Shown here: positions 43,478 to 52,238 of the stretch, in pieces | How the letters are laid out: every line of letters starts with the position of its first letter | Numbering within the stretch: position 1 is the stretch's first letter | Program-made: the position numbers and the translations under genes | NCBI RefSeq assembly: GCF_014699075.1 | Contig: NZ_JACXAB010000004.1 | Span: 124,001 to 188,000, forward strand | Source of the DNA: Microvirga sp. | Lineage (GTDB): Bacteria > Pseudomonadota > Alphaproteobacteria > Rhizobiales > Beijerinckiaceae | DNA length: 64,000 nucleotides | Direction: 5' to 3' | Notes under the pieces: model-generated | Databases searched by the model: none | Told to the model about the DNA's origin: nothing | The model's input: only the letters and a program-made list of their open reading frames with translations

Positions 43478-44566
43478 TCAACACGGGAGGATCTTAGCCT
43501 CTTGTAGCCGCGTGAAGATGGCATCGAACATCTCTTCGGTGTCCATGCAGTCATGGAAGCCGTGCTTCCGTGCCTTGATCGTTGAGACAAGCGAATGGTG
43601 CGCATAGTTGCGACCATGTCGCAGCAAATAATCCATGAACTGCCACGATGAGACGATCTCCCCATAACTATACGGAACTAGGCTGTACTTCTGGACAATG
43701 CGATCCCAAACGGGTGCCTTGTCTAGCATCACCTCGGCCAGCGAAAATGGATGGGCGAGACCCGGCTCAACACCGAAGCGCTTCGCAAAGCGTGGCCAGA
43801 GATTAGGCCAGGAGAAGCAATCTCCATTGGCGATATTGTAGATCTCGCCCGCGCAGAGCGGCTCCTGTCCGGCCCACAGGATGGCTCGCGCCAAGAGGTT
43901 AGCATCGACGGCCTCCTGAAAGCATGGGGCGCCACCGGGAAACCGCATAGGCTGCCCCAGTTCCCGGCAAATGGATGCATAAACCCCGATAGCTGTAACG
44001 GCATTCATAGGATTACCGAGCGCGAAGCCGCAGACGATCTGCGGCCTAAGTACGGTGAAGGCCCATCCCTCCCGACCGCTTCTCTCCCGAACTAGATCCT
44101 CCTGGTCGTAGTAGAAGTTGGATGCAATGAAGCGCGGATCGCTCTCTTTGGCGGGCATCTTGTAGGGCCCATGATGAACGCCATAGGCCTTCGTGCCCTG
44201 CATCAGGGTGAGATGTGAAAAGCCCATGCTCAAATCGGAGAGCGCTGTGAGCAAATTGCTCAGCATCAGTACATTGGACCGGATCTGCTCTTGCGCGTTC
44301 CAGCCTTTCACCAGGCTCTGCTCTTCATGAAGCGCGGCATAGACCACGTGCGATATTTTGCCTTGTTGGGCAAGTTGCTCCCGCAGTCCGACGAGATCCT
44401 TGAGATTAGCGCTGATCCAGCGAGCGCTCGTCTCAAAGTCAGGCTTTCGACGCGACAGACCTATGACGGACCAGCCCGGCGTCTGAGTAAAGAGGTCGAG
44501 AGCGGCGCGCCCGACTACGCCCAGTGCACCGACGATCAGAACGACTCGGTCCCGCCCCTCCGTCAT
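43478..44566 (-). CDS. PRISE-type SDR oxidoreductase (progesterone 5-beta-reductase/iridoid-synthase-like)
   Basis: The 362-residue NAD(P)-binding protein has a glycine motif near the start (VLIVGALGVVGRAAL) and the extended-SDR features of the PRISE family: SRRKPDF, LMQGTKAYGVHHGPY, the NFYYDQEDLV segment with its active-site Tyr region, and WAFTVLRPQIVCGFALGNPMN. PRISE enzymes reduce enone C=C bonds of varied small molecules using NADPH. Its ATG overlaps the stop of the MocR-type regulator (ATGA), so the two are translationally coupled and probably work together. The substrate cannot be read from the sequence. Confidence 0.82.
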   Translation of the reverse strand: MTEGRDRVVLIVGALGVVGRAALDLFTQTPGWSVIGLSRRKPDFETSARWISANLKDLVGLREQLAQQGKISHVVYAALHEEQSLVKGWNAQEQIRSNVLMLSNLLTALSDLSMGFSHLTLMQGTKAYGVHHGPYKMPAKESDPRFIASNFYYDQEDLVRERSGREGWAFTVLRPQIVCGFALGNPMNAVTAIGVYASICRELGQPMRFPGGAPCFQEAVDANLLARAILWAGQEPLCAGEIYNIANGDCFSWPNLWPRFAKRFGVEPGLAHPFSLAEVMLDKAPVWDRIVQKYSLVPYSYGEIVSSWQFMDYLLRHGRNYAHHSLVSTIKARKHGFHDCMDTEEMFDAIFTRLQEAKILPC

Positions 44567-45957
44567 GCAGTATCTCCATGGATGCGAGGTTGGGTATTCA
44601 GGAGGCGCTCCAGGCGCTCACAGGCGGTCTCTAAAAGGTCCATGGAAGGCGGCGAGGCGATGACCAACCGTACCGCATGCGGCACCGAACGGCGGCCGAC
44701 CACGAAGCTGTGCGATGGCGCGATGGTGACCCCGTGAGCGGCGGCTGCCGCGACGAATTCCTCCGCCCGCCAAGGCTCTGGCAGGGTGAGCCAGACATGG
44801 GAGGAGGTTGGGATGGCGCGAGCTTGCCCGAGTACCGGAAACGTAGCGATGAGCGATACTCGGCGCAGCATCTCCGCCTGCTGCCAACGGATCATCTCGT
44901 CGATCCGGCCTTCTGTAATCCAGCGGGAGCCTAGCTCGGCCATGATTAGGGTTGCGGCGCCTGTTGACATGCCGACCCCCGATTGCGTCTGAGCGACCTT
45001 GTCGGGGGGCGACACGAGACAGCCAATCTTCATCCCTGGGCCAGCGATACGGCCGAGACTGGAGATGAAGTGCGTACGCTCGGGAGCTAAGGCGAAAATC
45101 GGAGGGTCGACATCCGCCATGATCGTCCCGTAAACATCGCTTTCGATTACAGGCAGATCATAACGGCGGGCGATTTCCGCGATCGCTTGGCGTCGCTCAA
45201 GGCGCAAGGTGATGTTGGTGGGATTTTGGCTGCGCGTGGTGCAGTAGATGGCCGCGATGGTCTGCGTTCTGCAGATTTGATCGAGCGCCTCAGGCAAAAG
45301 ACCGTGCTGATCGACCGGAATGCCGACAAGTTGCCTGTCGAGGTGGCTGACGACCATCTTCATCCGTGGGTCGGTGAACTCCTCGGTTGCAATGACCTCA
45401 CCGGGATGAGTGATCGTCGAGATTGCGGACATCATAGCGTGCTGGCCGCCATTGGTGAGGACGATCTGGTCCGGTGTCGCGAACACCCCGAAGCGCTTCA
45501 GCCAATGAGCGAAGGCCTCCCGATGCTCGAAGCGTCCGGCCGCGGGTGCGCTGCCGAGGATCTGGTCGGGCCGATGCTCCGCAGCCATAGCCTTCAAGGT
45601 ATCGCCAAAGACATCGTCCAGCGGGGGTACGGGCACCCGATAAACCGCCATGTCGATGGGTTCTGACAATTGTAGCGCGTTCTGGGTACGTGCCGTCCTC
45701 ATGTCCGCAATGAAGGTGCCGCGGCCCACGTGGCTGATCACGAAGCCTTGGGTCTCCAACTCCGCGTAAGCGCGGCCTACAGTGCCGACCGCAACCCCGA
45801 GGTGATGGGCAAGATCGCGTTGAGGCGGCAGCTTCTCCCCAGGGGCAAGCTTGCGGCGCGCGATGCCATCGATCACAGCGCTGACGATAGACTGCCTACG
45901 GGCTTTTGTTCCTGATTGTATCAGTTGTTCGATCATATCTTTGCTACAATTTTCCAT
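44563..45957 (-). CDS. MocR/PdxR-type GntR regulator with aminotransferase-like domain (PLP lysine replaced)
   Basis: The 464-residue protein has a GntR winged helix (residues ~20-85: RRKLAPGEKLPPQRDLAHHLGV, VGRAYAELETQGFVISHVGRGTF) and a fold-type-I aminotransferase-like domain (VLTNGGQHAMMSAI, SQNPTNITL, ESDVYGTIMADVD). Where MocR proteins carry the PLP-binding Lys in S-x-S-K-x-x-x-P-G, this one reads SSLGRIAGPGMKIG: Arg303 stands in the lysine place. It may therefore sense a ligand without a Schiff base. I use the ATG at 45,957; a TTG at 45,972 would overlap a direct repeat. It is divergent from the transporter operon and coupled to the SDR gene. Inference: it regulates both directions through the repeats at 45,964-46,008. 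Confidence 0.88.
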   Translation of the reverse strand: MENCSKDMIEQLIQSGTKARRQSIVSAVIDGIARRKLAPGEKLPPQRDLAHHLGVAVGTVGRAYAELETQGFVISHVGRGTFIADMRTARTQNALQLSEPIDMAVYRVPVPPLDDVFGDTLKAMAAEHRPDQILGSAPAAGRFEHREAFAHWLKRFGVFATPDQIVLTNGGQHAMMSAISTITHPGEVIATEEFTDPRMKMVVSHLDRQLVGIPVDQHGLLPEALDQICRTQTIAAIYCTTRSQNPTNITLRLERRQAIAEIARRYDLPVIESDVYGTIMADVDPPIFALAPERTHFISSLGRIAGPGMKIGCLVSPPDKVAQTQSGVGMSTGAATLIMAELGSRWITEGRIDEMIRWQQAEMLRRVSLIATFPVLGQARAIPTSSHVWLTLPEPWRAEEFVAAAAAHGVTIAPSHSFVVGRRSVPHAVRLVIASPPSMDLLETACERLERLLNTQPRIHGDTA

Positions 45958-45963
45958 ATTGTC

Positions 45964-46008
45964 ATAAAACAATCTGCGAGTTAGCGTCTACAAAAATAAA
46001 ACAATCTG
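45964..46008. promoter_or_regulatory. Direct-repeat operator candidate for the MocR-type regulator
   Basis: ATAAAACAATCTG occurs twice in the same orientation (45,964-45,976 and 45,996-46,008), 32 bp apart, about three helical turns. MocR-type regulators such as GabR and PdxR bind direct repeats with similar spacing. The second copy overlaps where the -35 box of the downstream promoter would be. The regulator identity of the binder is inferred from divergence. Confidence 0.65.
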
Positions 46009-46019
46009 TCGCAAGTGAA

Positions 46020-46025
46020 TATAAT
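46020..46025 (+). promoter_or_regulatory. -10 box of the transporter operon promoter
   Basis: TATAAT lies 60 bases before the solute-binding-protein start. A -35 at the usual spacing would fall at ~45,997-46,002, inside the second direct repeat, and it does not resemble TTGACA, which fits a promoter needing an activator. Confidence 0.5.
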
Positions 46026-46085
46026 AACACTCAGCGATGCGGGTTAAAACAAGCGGACGCTTGGTCCGCACCAGGGAGAAGAAAC

Positions 46086-47582
46086 ATGGTACGGCTGCCC
46101 AAACGCCCGAAAACCGAGGAATTCGCTCTCGATCAGCTTGCAAGCATGGATACGGCGGGTCTCATCTCTCGCCGCGAATTGTTAAGACGAAGCTCAATCT
46201 TCGGCGCGGCCGCCACGCTGGCTACATTCAGCGGTGTGCTTGGCGCCGCCGCTCAGTCCGGCGGAGGCAAGGTGACGGTGGGCGTGGACAGCGGCGCCTT
46301 CACGCCGATCCTCAAGACCTTCACGCCCGAGTTCAAGCAAGCGACGGGCATCGATGTCGAGTTCGTGTCCTATCCGCTTGGCAACATGTACGACCAGAAC
46401 CTGCTTGCGTTGAGGCAGGGAACAGCACGGTTTGATGCGTTCGACTTCTGGCCCAACTTCGTCGGCGATTTCGGTCCGTTCCTCACGCCGCTGGAAGAGG
46501 TTGGCACCCTGCAGGAACTCAACTTCAGCGATATCGCGAAGCCGTTCCAGCAGCTCAACATCTATGAGGGCAAGATCGTCGGCGTCATGATCGATGGCGA
46601 CATGTTTATCAACACCTATCGGTCTGACCTCTTCGAGAGCGCAGAGGAGCAGGCGGCTTTCCGGCAGAAATACGGCTACGACCTCGCGCCCGCAAAGAAC
46701 TACAAGGAATATCGGGATACTGCTGAGTTCTTCACCCGCCCTGACAAGAGCCTCTATGGCGCCGTAGAGGTCACGAGCTTCTTCGTCTACGCGTTCTTCA
46801 TCAACCAACTCGTCCAGGCGGGAGCCGAGAAGGGCGAGCGTTACGGTGAGCTCTTCGATGAGCAGATGAGGCCCAAGCTCGTCAATGATACTGCTATCGA
46901 GGCCTTGCGCCGCTACAAGGAAATGACGAATTTCATGCCGGCGGATCTGGCCAAGGCCATGCCGTGGGATGTGGGCCGGCAGGTGTTCTTCGAGGGCCGC
47001 ATCGCGCAGGCCAATTGGTGGACCGACATGCCGAAGGGCGCGGCGGATCCGTCTGTCTCCAAGGTGGCGGGCAAGATCAAATGCGCGCGCAACTGGGGAC
47101 CGGTGACCATTCTGCCCTATGGGCGCGCCATGGGCATCGCCAAGAATTCCAAGAACAAGCGCGGGGCGTTCCAGGCTATCGCTTGGCTGCAGCAATCGGC
47201 TAATGCGAACCGGTGGGTTGCGGAAACTTTCTCGCAGTCCCTCATGGATCCGTGGCGGACCAGCATGTTCGACAATCCGAAGAGCACCTTCCCGCTGCAG
47301 GCGGAGTCCGGTTTCGCCGAGAACTTCGCATCCGTCAGCAAGGAGCTTCTCGCAAACCCGAAAGCCTACCTGGATATTTCGATCCCGGGCACGAACCGTT
47401 ACCTCGCGTCGATGATCCAGCATGTTCAGCGCGCCGTCACCGGGCAGGCTACGCCTGAAGAGGCCCTGAAGGCGATGACCTCCGAGTTCGAGGAAACGAC
47501 GAAAACCTATAACCGGGACCGGCAGATCACGCATTACAACGAGTACCGCCAGCGCATGATCAAACAGGGCTACTGGTCCTGA
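46086..47582 (+). CDS. ABC transporter solute-binding protein (sugar type, Tat signal)
   Basis: The 498-residue protein has a long N-terminus ending in a twin-arginine-type signal (SRRELLRRSSIFGAAATLATF, Arg29-Arg30), then the mature periplasmic binding protein (VTVGVDSGAFTPILKTFTPEFKQATGIDVEFV; LEEVGTLQELNFSDIAKPF; IVGVMIDGDMFINTYRSDLF). This is the family-1 carbohydrate-type extracellular binding protein pattern. The ATG at 46,086 has GGGAGAAG just upstream. It is the first gene of a rightward operon with two permeases, an ATPase, sugar kinases and a transketolase, so it should bind a sugar or polyol. A small inverted repeat (GCGGAC/GTCCGC, 46,053-46,069) precedes its ribosome site. Confidence 0.87.
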   Translation: MVRLPKRPKTEEFALDQLASMDTAGLISRRELLRRSSIFGAAATLATFSGVLGAAAQSGGGKVTVGVDSGAFTPILKTFTPEFKQATGIDVEFVSYPLGNMYDQNLLALRQGTARFDAFDFWPNFVGDFGPFLTPLEEVGTLQELNFSDIAKPFQQLNIYEGKIVGVMIDGDMFINTYRSDLFESAEEQAAFRQKYGYDLAPAKNYKEYRDTAEFFTRPDKSLYGAVEVTSFFVYAFFINQLVQAGAEKGERYGELFDEQMRPKLVNDTAIEALRRYKEMTNFMPADLAKAMPWDVGRQVFFEGRIAQANWWTDMPKGAADPSVSKVAGKIKCARNWGPVTILPYGRAMGIAKNSKNKRGAFQAIAWLQQSANANRWVAETFSQSLMDPWRTSMFDNPKSTFPLQAESGFAENFASVSKELLANPKAYLDISIPGTNRYLASMIQHVQRAVTGQATPEEALKAMTSEFEETTKTYNRDRQITHYNEYRQRMIKQGYWS

Positions 47583-47593
47583 TGCCTAGACCT

Positions 47594-47619
47594 GGCGATG
47601 GCGGTTTCCCGCCATCGCC
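47594..47619 (+). promoter_or_regulatory. Intercistronic hairpin between binding protein and permease genes
   Basis: A perfect 11-bp stem (GGCGATGGCGG / CCGCCATCGCC) with a TTTC loop starts 12 bases after the binding-protein stop. No T-tract follows, so it is more likely an RNA-stabilising or partial-termination element that raises binding-protein levels over permeases, as in other sugar ABC operons. Confidence 0.65.
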
Positions 47620-47680
47620 GATACGGCGGCTGAATTCCGCCCTCCCGTCATTGCAGATACGAGATTGATGAGGCGCAGGC

Positions 47681-48670
47681 ATGAGCACATCGGCCGTGAT
47701 CCCCAATGCCGTTCGGTCACCCCGGAGCGCATCCCAGAAAAGACAGCAGGCTCAGGAAAAACGCGCGACCTTGATCCTGTTGGCGCCGGCGCTCCTGTTC
47801 CTCTTCCTGCTCTCGATCTGGCCGGTGGCCTATCTGCTGTACGCCTCCTTCACGTCCTACCAGCTCGCCATTCCCATCCCGATCGAGTGGGTGGGTCTGG
47901 GCAATTTTGAGAGCATCGTGACGAACCCCAGATTCTGGTCGAGCCTTTCGATCACGCTGGTGTTCGCCCTTATGGCGGTGCCGCTGCAAATCCTTGTCGG
48001 TCTTGGGCTTGCGCTCCTCCTCAACGGGTACAGCCGCGGGCGCGAAATCTATACCTCGCTTTTCCTGATCCCCATGATGCTGGCTCCCATCGTGGTGGGT
48101 TTCTCCTGGAACCTGTTCCTGAATCCCATCTATGGACCGCTGAACTCCGTCCTACGCGGCGTCGGGATAAGTCCGCCGGCCTGGGCCTCATCCCCCGAAT
48201 GGGCGCTTCCCACGCTGGTGCTGGTCGACATTTGGCAATGGACGCCGTTCGTGATGATCGTCCTGCTGGCTGGACTTCGCTCGATCCCGCCGCGCGTCTT
48301 CGAGGCCGCGAAGGTCGATGGATCGAACCGGATGCAGACCTTCATCCACATCGTGCTGCCCATGCTCGTGCCCTACATGACCGTGGCGTTCGTGCTGCGC
48401 TTCATCGACAGCTTCAAGGTGTTCGACATCATCTACATCCTCACCCGGGGCGGGCCAGGCACGAGTACGCAGAATCTTGCCTACTACACCTACGATCTCG
48501 GCTTCGGGCGCTTCGAGTTCGGCGCGGCGGGCGCGCTCAGCATCATTCAGCTGATCCTGCTCACGTTCGGAACCATGGCCATTCTGGCCCTCGTGAAGAG
48601 ACGGGACAAGGCTCCCGCATCCGCCGCCCCGGCCGCTACGCACCGCCTTGCAGAAGGAAGCGCCGCATGA
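47681..48670 (+). CDS. ABC transporter permease (UgpA/MalF type)
   Basis: The 329-residue inner-membrane protein has about six hydrophobic helices (LILLAPALLFLFLLSIWPVAYLL is the first) and the cytoplasmic EAA loop FEAAKVDGSNRMQTFIHIVLPMLVP that docks the ATPase. It belongs to the sugar-type binding-protein-dependent permeases. The gene begins 98 bases behind the binding-protein gene, beyond a hairpin, and its stop overlaps the next start (ATGA). It should form a heterodimer with the following permease. Confidence 0.9.
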   Translation: MSTSAVIPNAVRSPRSASQKRQQAQEKRATLILLAPALLFLFLLSIWPVAYLLYASFTSYQLAIPIPIEWVGLGNFESIVTNPRFWSSLSITLVFALMAVPLQILVGLGLALLLNGYSRGREIYTSLFLIPMMLAPIVVGFSWNLFLNPIYGPLNSVLRGVGISPPAWASSPEWALPTLVLVDIWQWTPFVMIVLLAGLRSIPPRVFEAAKVDGSNRMQTFIHIVLPMLVPYMTVAFVLRFIDSFKVFDIIYILTRGGPGTSTQNLAYYTYDLGFGRFEFGAAGALSIIQLILLTFGTMAILALVKRRDKAPASAAPAATHRLAEGSAA

Positions 48671-49530
48671 GCTCGGTCACCGCCTCTCGTCCTCCCGTCG
48701 ATCGCGTTCCCCTCAGCGAGGTCCTTCGGGAAGTGCTCAAGCACGTGGTTATGGTGGCGCTGCTCCTGCTCTTTCTTTGCCCTCTGCTCTGGCTGCTGCT
48801 GACTGCCTTCAAGCCCTATGCGGAGCTGTTCAATTCGCCTCCGACCGTGCTGCCGGTCAACGGTACGCTCGCGAACTTCACGGAGGGCTGGGCCGTCGGC
48901 GGAGGAAAGGGCATCGGTGACAGCCTCATCGTCGCGTCTCTTTCCACCGCCATCTGCCTGGTTCTCGGGTTCCCGGCAGCCTATGCGCTGGCGCGCCGGT
49001 TTCCTCCGCATGGGCAGCTGAGCTTCACCATCCTTTCACTGCGGATGATGCCGCCGATCGTGCCCGTGATCGGCTTCTACCTCCTGTTTCAGGAACTGTC
49101 CCTGTTCGACACCTATACAGGCCTCGTCATCATCTACACCTTCATGAACCTGCCGCTGGTGATCTGGCTTCTGTCTGAGTTCATCCGCCAAATCCCCAAA
49201 TCCTACGAGGAGGCCGCCCGCATCGACGGCGCGCCCTGGTACAGGTTGTTCTGGGATGTGCTCTTGCCGCTGAGCGCCCCAGGTGTGCTGACGGCAGGCA
49301 TCCTGTCCATGATCTTTGCCTGGAACGAGTTCCTGTTCGCGCTGGTGCTCACGGGCGAGAACGTCATTACCCTGCCGAAGGCGCTGGCGAGCTTCTTCCT
49401 CTTCCAGCAGCCCAACTGGGGGCAGCTTGGGGCCATCGGCATCGCGGCCGTGGGGCCGCTCCTCATCATCTCCTATTACATGCAGCGGTCGCTGATCCGC
49501 AGCTTCTCCATCGAACTCGGCGGCCGATAA
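48667..49530 (+). CDS. ABC transporter permease (UgpE/MalG type)
   Basis: The 287-residue partner permease has an N-terminal hydrophobic helix (VVMVALLLLFLCPLLWLLLTAF) typical of the MalG/UgpE side. It also has the EAA loop YEEAARIDGAPWYRLFWDVLLPLSAPG. The ATG at 48,667 overlaps the preceding stop, so the two permeases are co-translated. With the solute-binding protein and the ATPase at 49,543 it completes a sugar ABC importer. Confidence 0.9.
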   Translation: MSSVTASRPPVDRVPLSEVLREVLKHVVMVALLLLFLCPLLWLLLTAFKPYAELFNSPPTVLPVNGTLANFTEGWAVGGGKGIGDSLIVASLSTAICLVLGFPAAYALARRFPPHGQLSFTILSLRMMPPIVPVIGFYLLFQELSLFDTYTGLVIIYTFMNLPLVIWLLSEFIRQIPKSYEEAARIDGAPWYRLFWDVLLPLSAPGVLTAGILSMIFAWNEFLFALVLTGENVITLPKALASFFLFQQPNWGQLGAIGIAAVGPLLIISYYMQRSLIRSFSIELGGR

Positions 49531-49542
49531 GGAACGACGATC

Positions 49543-50700
49543 ATGGCATCGATCACTCTCGCCAACATCAACAAATGGTACGGCCAGGCGGTTCATGCCG
49601 TTCGGGACGTCAGCTTCACTATCGAGGATGGAGAGTTCTTCGGGCTTCTGGGGCCGTCCGGATCGGGCAAGACCTCCGTGCTCAGGATGCTTGCAGGCCT
49701 TGAAAGCGCGACCTCCGGCTCGATCCTGTTCGATGGCGTACCAGTGGAGGATAAGTCTCCGCAGGAGCGCAACATCGCCATGGTATTCGAACAGAATGCG
49801 CTCTACCCCCACATGACGGCGCGGCAGAACATTTCGTATCCGCTCAAGATCAGGGGCATGTCCAAAGCCGACATCGACGCGAAGGTCGCCGAGGTCGCTG
49901 GGATGCTCAACATCGCGCACCTCATCGACCGTCGCGCATCGCAGATGTCCGGCGGCCAGCAGCAGCGTGTTGCCATCGCGCGGGCTCTGGTCCGCAACCC
50001 CAATCTGCTGTGCCTCGACGAGCCCATTGCTCACCTGGACACCTTGCTCCGGGCCAGGCTCCGCGGCGAGCTCAAGCGCCTCCAGCGCTCGCTGGGCACC
50101 ACCTCGGTCATCGTGACCCACGATCCCATCGAGGCCATGACCATGACGGATCGTCTGGCCGTGATGCGTGACGGCGTTCTGCAGCAGGTCGGCACGGCCG
50201 ATGAGATCCACAGTCGTCCCGTCAGCGCATTCGTGGCGCAGTTTTTCGGCCTGCACTCCATCAATCTGATGTCGATCGAAGGCGTGGTGGAGCTCCCCCG
50301 CCTCATGGGACGGTTCGGCGGCGAGACGGCGAATCTTCCCACGGCCCTGCGGCCCAATGTCTCTTCGGATGCGAAGCTCCTCCTGGGGTGCCGCCCGAGC
50401 GGTCTTGACGTGCGCCGCGCCGGCGAGGCGAAGCCGTCGACCGACACGCTGCAGGTGCGGGGCAAGGTCTATGTGTCCGAGCAGCTCGGCGACTCCCTCC
50501 TGGTGACGGTGCAGATCGGGCCTGACACGGTTCAGGCCCTCATCCCGAACGACCGAAAGTTCGGACTCGACGAACCGGTCGATGTGCTGGCGGACGAGGC
50601 GGCGCTCTACGTGTTCGATCCTAAAACCCAGAGCACGGTGCGCTTCGCCCCAAGAACCATATCGCCCGGTCTCGGCAATCCACCGGCGGTTTATGCCTGA
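49543..50700 (+). CDS. ABC transporter ATPase (UgpC/MsmX type)
   Basis: The 385-residue ATPase has Walker A GPSGSGKT, signature MSGGQQQRVAIARAL, Walker B LLCLDEP and H-loop VIVTHDPIEA. It carries the C-terminal regulatory OB-like domain (~250-380) typical of carbohydrate importers such as MalK, UgpC and MsmX. It starts 12 bases after the second permease. It should power uptake of the sugar recognised by the protein at 46,086. Confidence 0.92.
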   Translation: MASITLANINKWYGQAVHAVRDVSFTIEDGEFFGLLGPSGSGKTSVLRMLAGLESATSGSILFDGVPVEDKSPQERNIAMVFEQNALYPHMTARQNISYPLKIRGMSKADIDAKVAEVAGMLNIAHLIDRRASQMSGGQQQRVAIARALVRNPNLLCLDEPIAHLDTLLRARLRGELKRLQRSLGTTSVIVTHDPIEAMTMTDRLAVMRDGVLQQVGTADEIHSRPVSAFVAQFFGLHSINLMSIEGVVELPRLMGRFGGETANLPTALRPNVSSDAKLLLGCRPSGLDVRRAGEAKPSTDTLQVRGKVYVSEQLGDSLLVTVQIGPDTVQALIPNDRKFGLDEPVDVLADEAALYVFDPKTQSTVRFAPRTISPGLGNPPAVYA

Positions 50701-50708
50701 GGCATCCC

Positions 50709-52238
50709 ATGAGCTTCGTCATCGGCATCGATAAAGGCACATCCCTCATCAAGGCCGTTGTGTTCGACATCACCGGGCGCGACTGCGGGTCGAGCCAGCG
50801 GCGTATGGAGGTCCTGCGCGCCCAGCCCGGCTGGCACGAGGAGGATCCCGAGCGTACGTGGCGGCTCTGCGTCGAAACGATCAGGGAGGCCATCGCGGCG
50901 GCGGGGATTTCCGGGTCCGACATCAAGGGCGTCGGCATCGCGGCTCACATGGGCGGAGCCTGGATTCTGGATAAGGGCGGAGAGGCCGTCCGCAACGCGG
51001 TCTGCTGGCCCGACGAGCGTGCCCAGGACGAGCAGATGGCCTTGGAGCGGGCAGGCCTTCTCGACAGGATCTTCGCCATCTCCGGCAACGGCCTTATGCC
51101 GGGCATCACCCTGATGGTGCTCGCCTGGTTGTCGCGTCACGAACCGAGCGTCCTAGACCGGGCTCATGTGGTTCTCTGCGCGAAGGACTACCTGCGCTAC
51201 CGGCTGACCGGCGGGCTTGCGACGGACCCATCCGACGTATCCTTCGTGCCGGGCGACATCGACCGGCGGGAGCACTCGGCTGAACTCATGAGCCTGTGCG
51301 GCGCGGGCGACTGGATTGACCGGATGCCGCGCATCCTGGAATCCGGCGAAGTCGCCGGAGGCATCTCGGCCAGCGCCGCCGCGGAAACAGGCCTGAATGT
51401 GGGAACCCCGGTGGTTGCTGGGCTTGGTGACGCGTCTGCCAACGCCTTGGGCGTGGGGCGCATTCGCCCGGGTGAGGCGCTTACCGTCCTCGGCACGAGC
51501 TGCCTCAACTCGCTGATCCTGGCGAAGCCCGACCGCGACCCTCCGGGCCTTGGCTTCCTGTTCGCGATGCCGTGCGACCGCTACATCCGCATTCTGCCGA
51601 ACACCTCCGGCACCATCACCATGGATTGGTTCCTGGAGCGTTTCGGCGGCCCGAAGAAGCCTGACGGCGCTTGGGACTTCTCCGCCATGGAGCAACTCGC
51701 CGGCTCCGTACCGAGAGGTGCGGGCGGGGTGCTTCTGCTTCCTTACGTGAACGGCAGCGGCGTGCTCGCGCCATTCTTTGATGCCCGCGCCCGGGGATCG
51801 TTCTTCGGCGTGGGGAGCCACACGACCCGCGACCATCTGCTCCGGGCAGTCTATGAGGCGCTGTGCTTCTCCACCCGCGACTGCTTCGAGTCGATGCCGG
51901 CAAGGCCCTCGTCCTTGACGCTCACGGGCGGTGGAAGTCGCAGCGCCTTCTGGGCGCAGATGTTCGCCGACATCTGTGGGCTTCCCATCGAGATATCAAG
52001 CGCCAAGGAGTCGGGCGCTCTCGGCGTCGCGCTCCTGGCCGGGGTGGCCACGGGCCTCTGGCCGAACCTCGAGGTCGCCATCGATCAAACGGTTCAGACC
52101 GTGGCCCGGTACGAGCCTGATCCACGGGCGCAGTCGGAATACGAAGGCTGGTTCTCGCTCTTTCGGGAGGCGCGGGATGTCTATCGAGGCTACTCGGGCC
52201 GCAGGGCTGATTTGACCTCAGGAGCGCTGACCGCATGA
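50709..52238 (+). CDS. FGGY-family carbohydrate kinase (first copy)
   Basis: The 509-residue kinase begins with the phosphate-binding GIDKGTSLIKAVVFD and has the FGGY C-terminal ATP motif LTGGGSRSAFWAQMFADI. Features such as WHEEDPERTW, GIAAHMGGAWILD and CAKDYLRYRLTG are typical of xylulokinase- or erythritol-kinase-like FGGY enzymes, which phosphorylate pentoses or polyols with ATP. The gene lies eight bases behind the ATPase gene and overlaps the next kinase by four bases. Substrate specificity cannot be read from the sequence; the neighbouring transketolases suggest a pentose or ketose product. Confidence 0.88.
   Translation: MSFVIGIDKGTSLIKAVVFDITGRDCGSSQRRMEVLRAQPGWHEEDPERTWRLCVETIREAIAAAGISGSDIKGVGIAAHMGGAWILDKGGEAVRNAVCWPDERAQDEQMALERAGLLDRIFAISGNGLMPGITLMVLAWLSRHEPSVLDRAHVVLCAKDYLRYRLTGGLATDPSDVSFVPGDIDRREHSAELMSLCGAGDWIDRMPRILESGEVAGGISASAAAETGLNVGTPVVAGLGDASANALGVGRIRPGEALTVLGTSCLNSLILAKPDRDPPGLGFLFAMPCDRYIRILPNTSGTITMDWFLERFGGPKKPDGAWDFSAMEQLAGSVPRGAGGVLLLPYVNGSGVLAPFFDARARGSFFGVGSHTTRDHLLRAVYEALCFSTRDCFESMPARPSSLTLTGGGSRSAFWAQMFADICGLPIEISSAKESGALGVALLAGVATGLWPNLEVAIDQTVQTVARYEPDPRAQSEYEGWFSLFREARDVYRGYSGRRADLTSGALTA

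Noticed and set aside
46194..47534. Minus-strand frame of 446 codons opposite the solute-binding protein
   Set aside because: Composition and lack of motifs show it is a shadow; the plus strand encodes a clear Tat-type binding protein. The 49,036-50,256 minus frame opposite the permease and ATPase is rejected for the same reason.
48199..48666. N-terminal extension of the second permease
   Set aside because: It overlaps the first permease in another frame; the ATG at 48,667 overlapping the preceding stop is the normal start.
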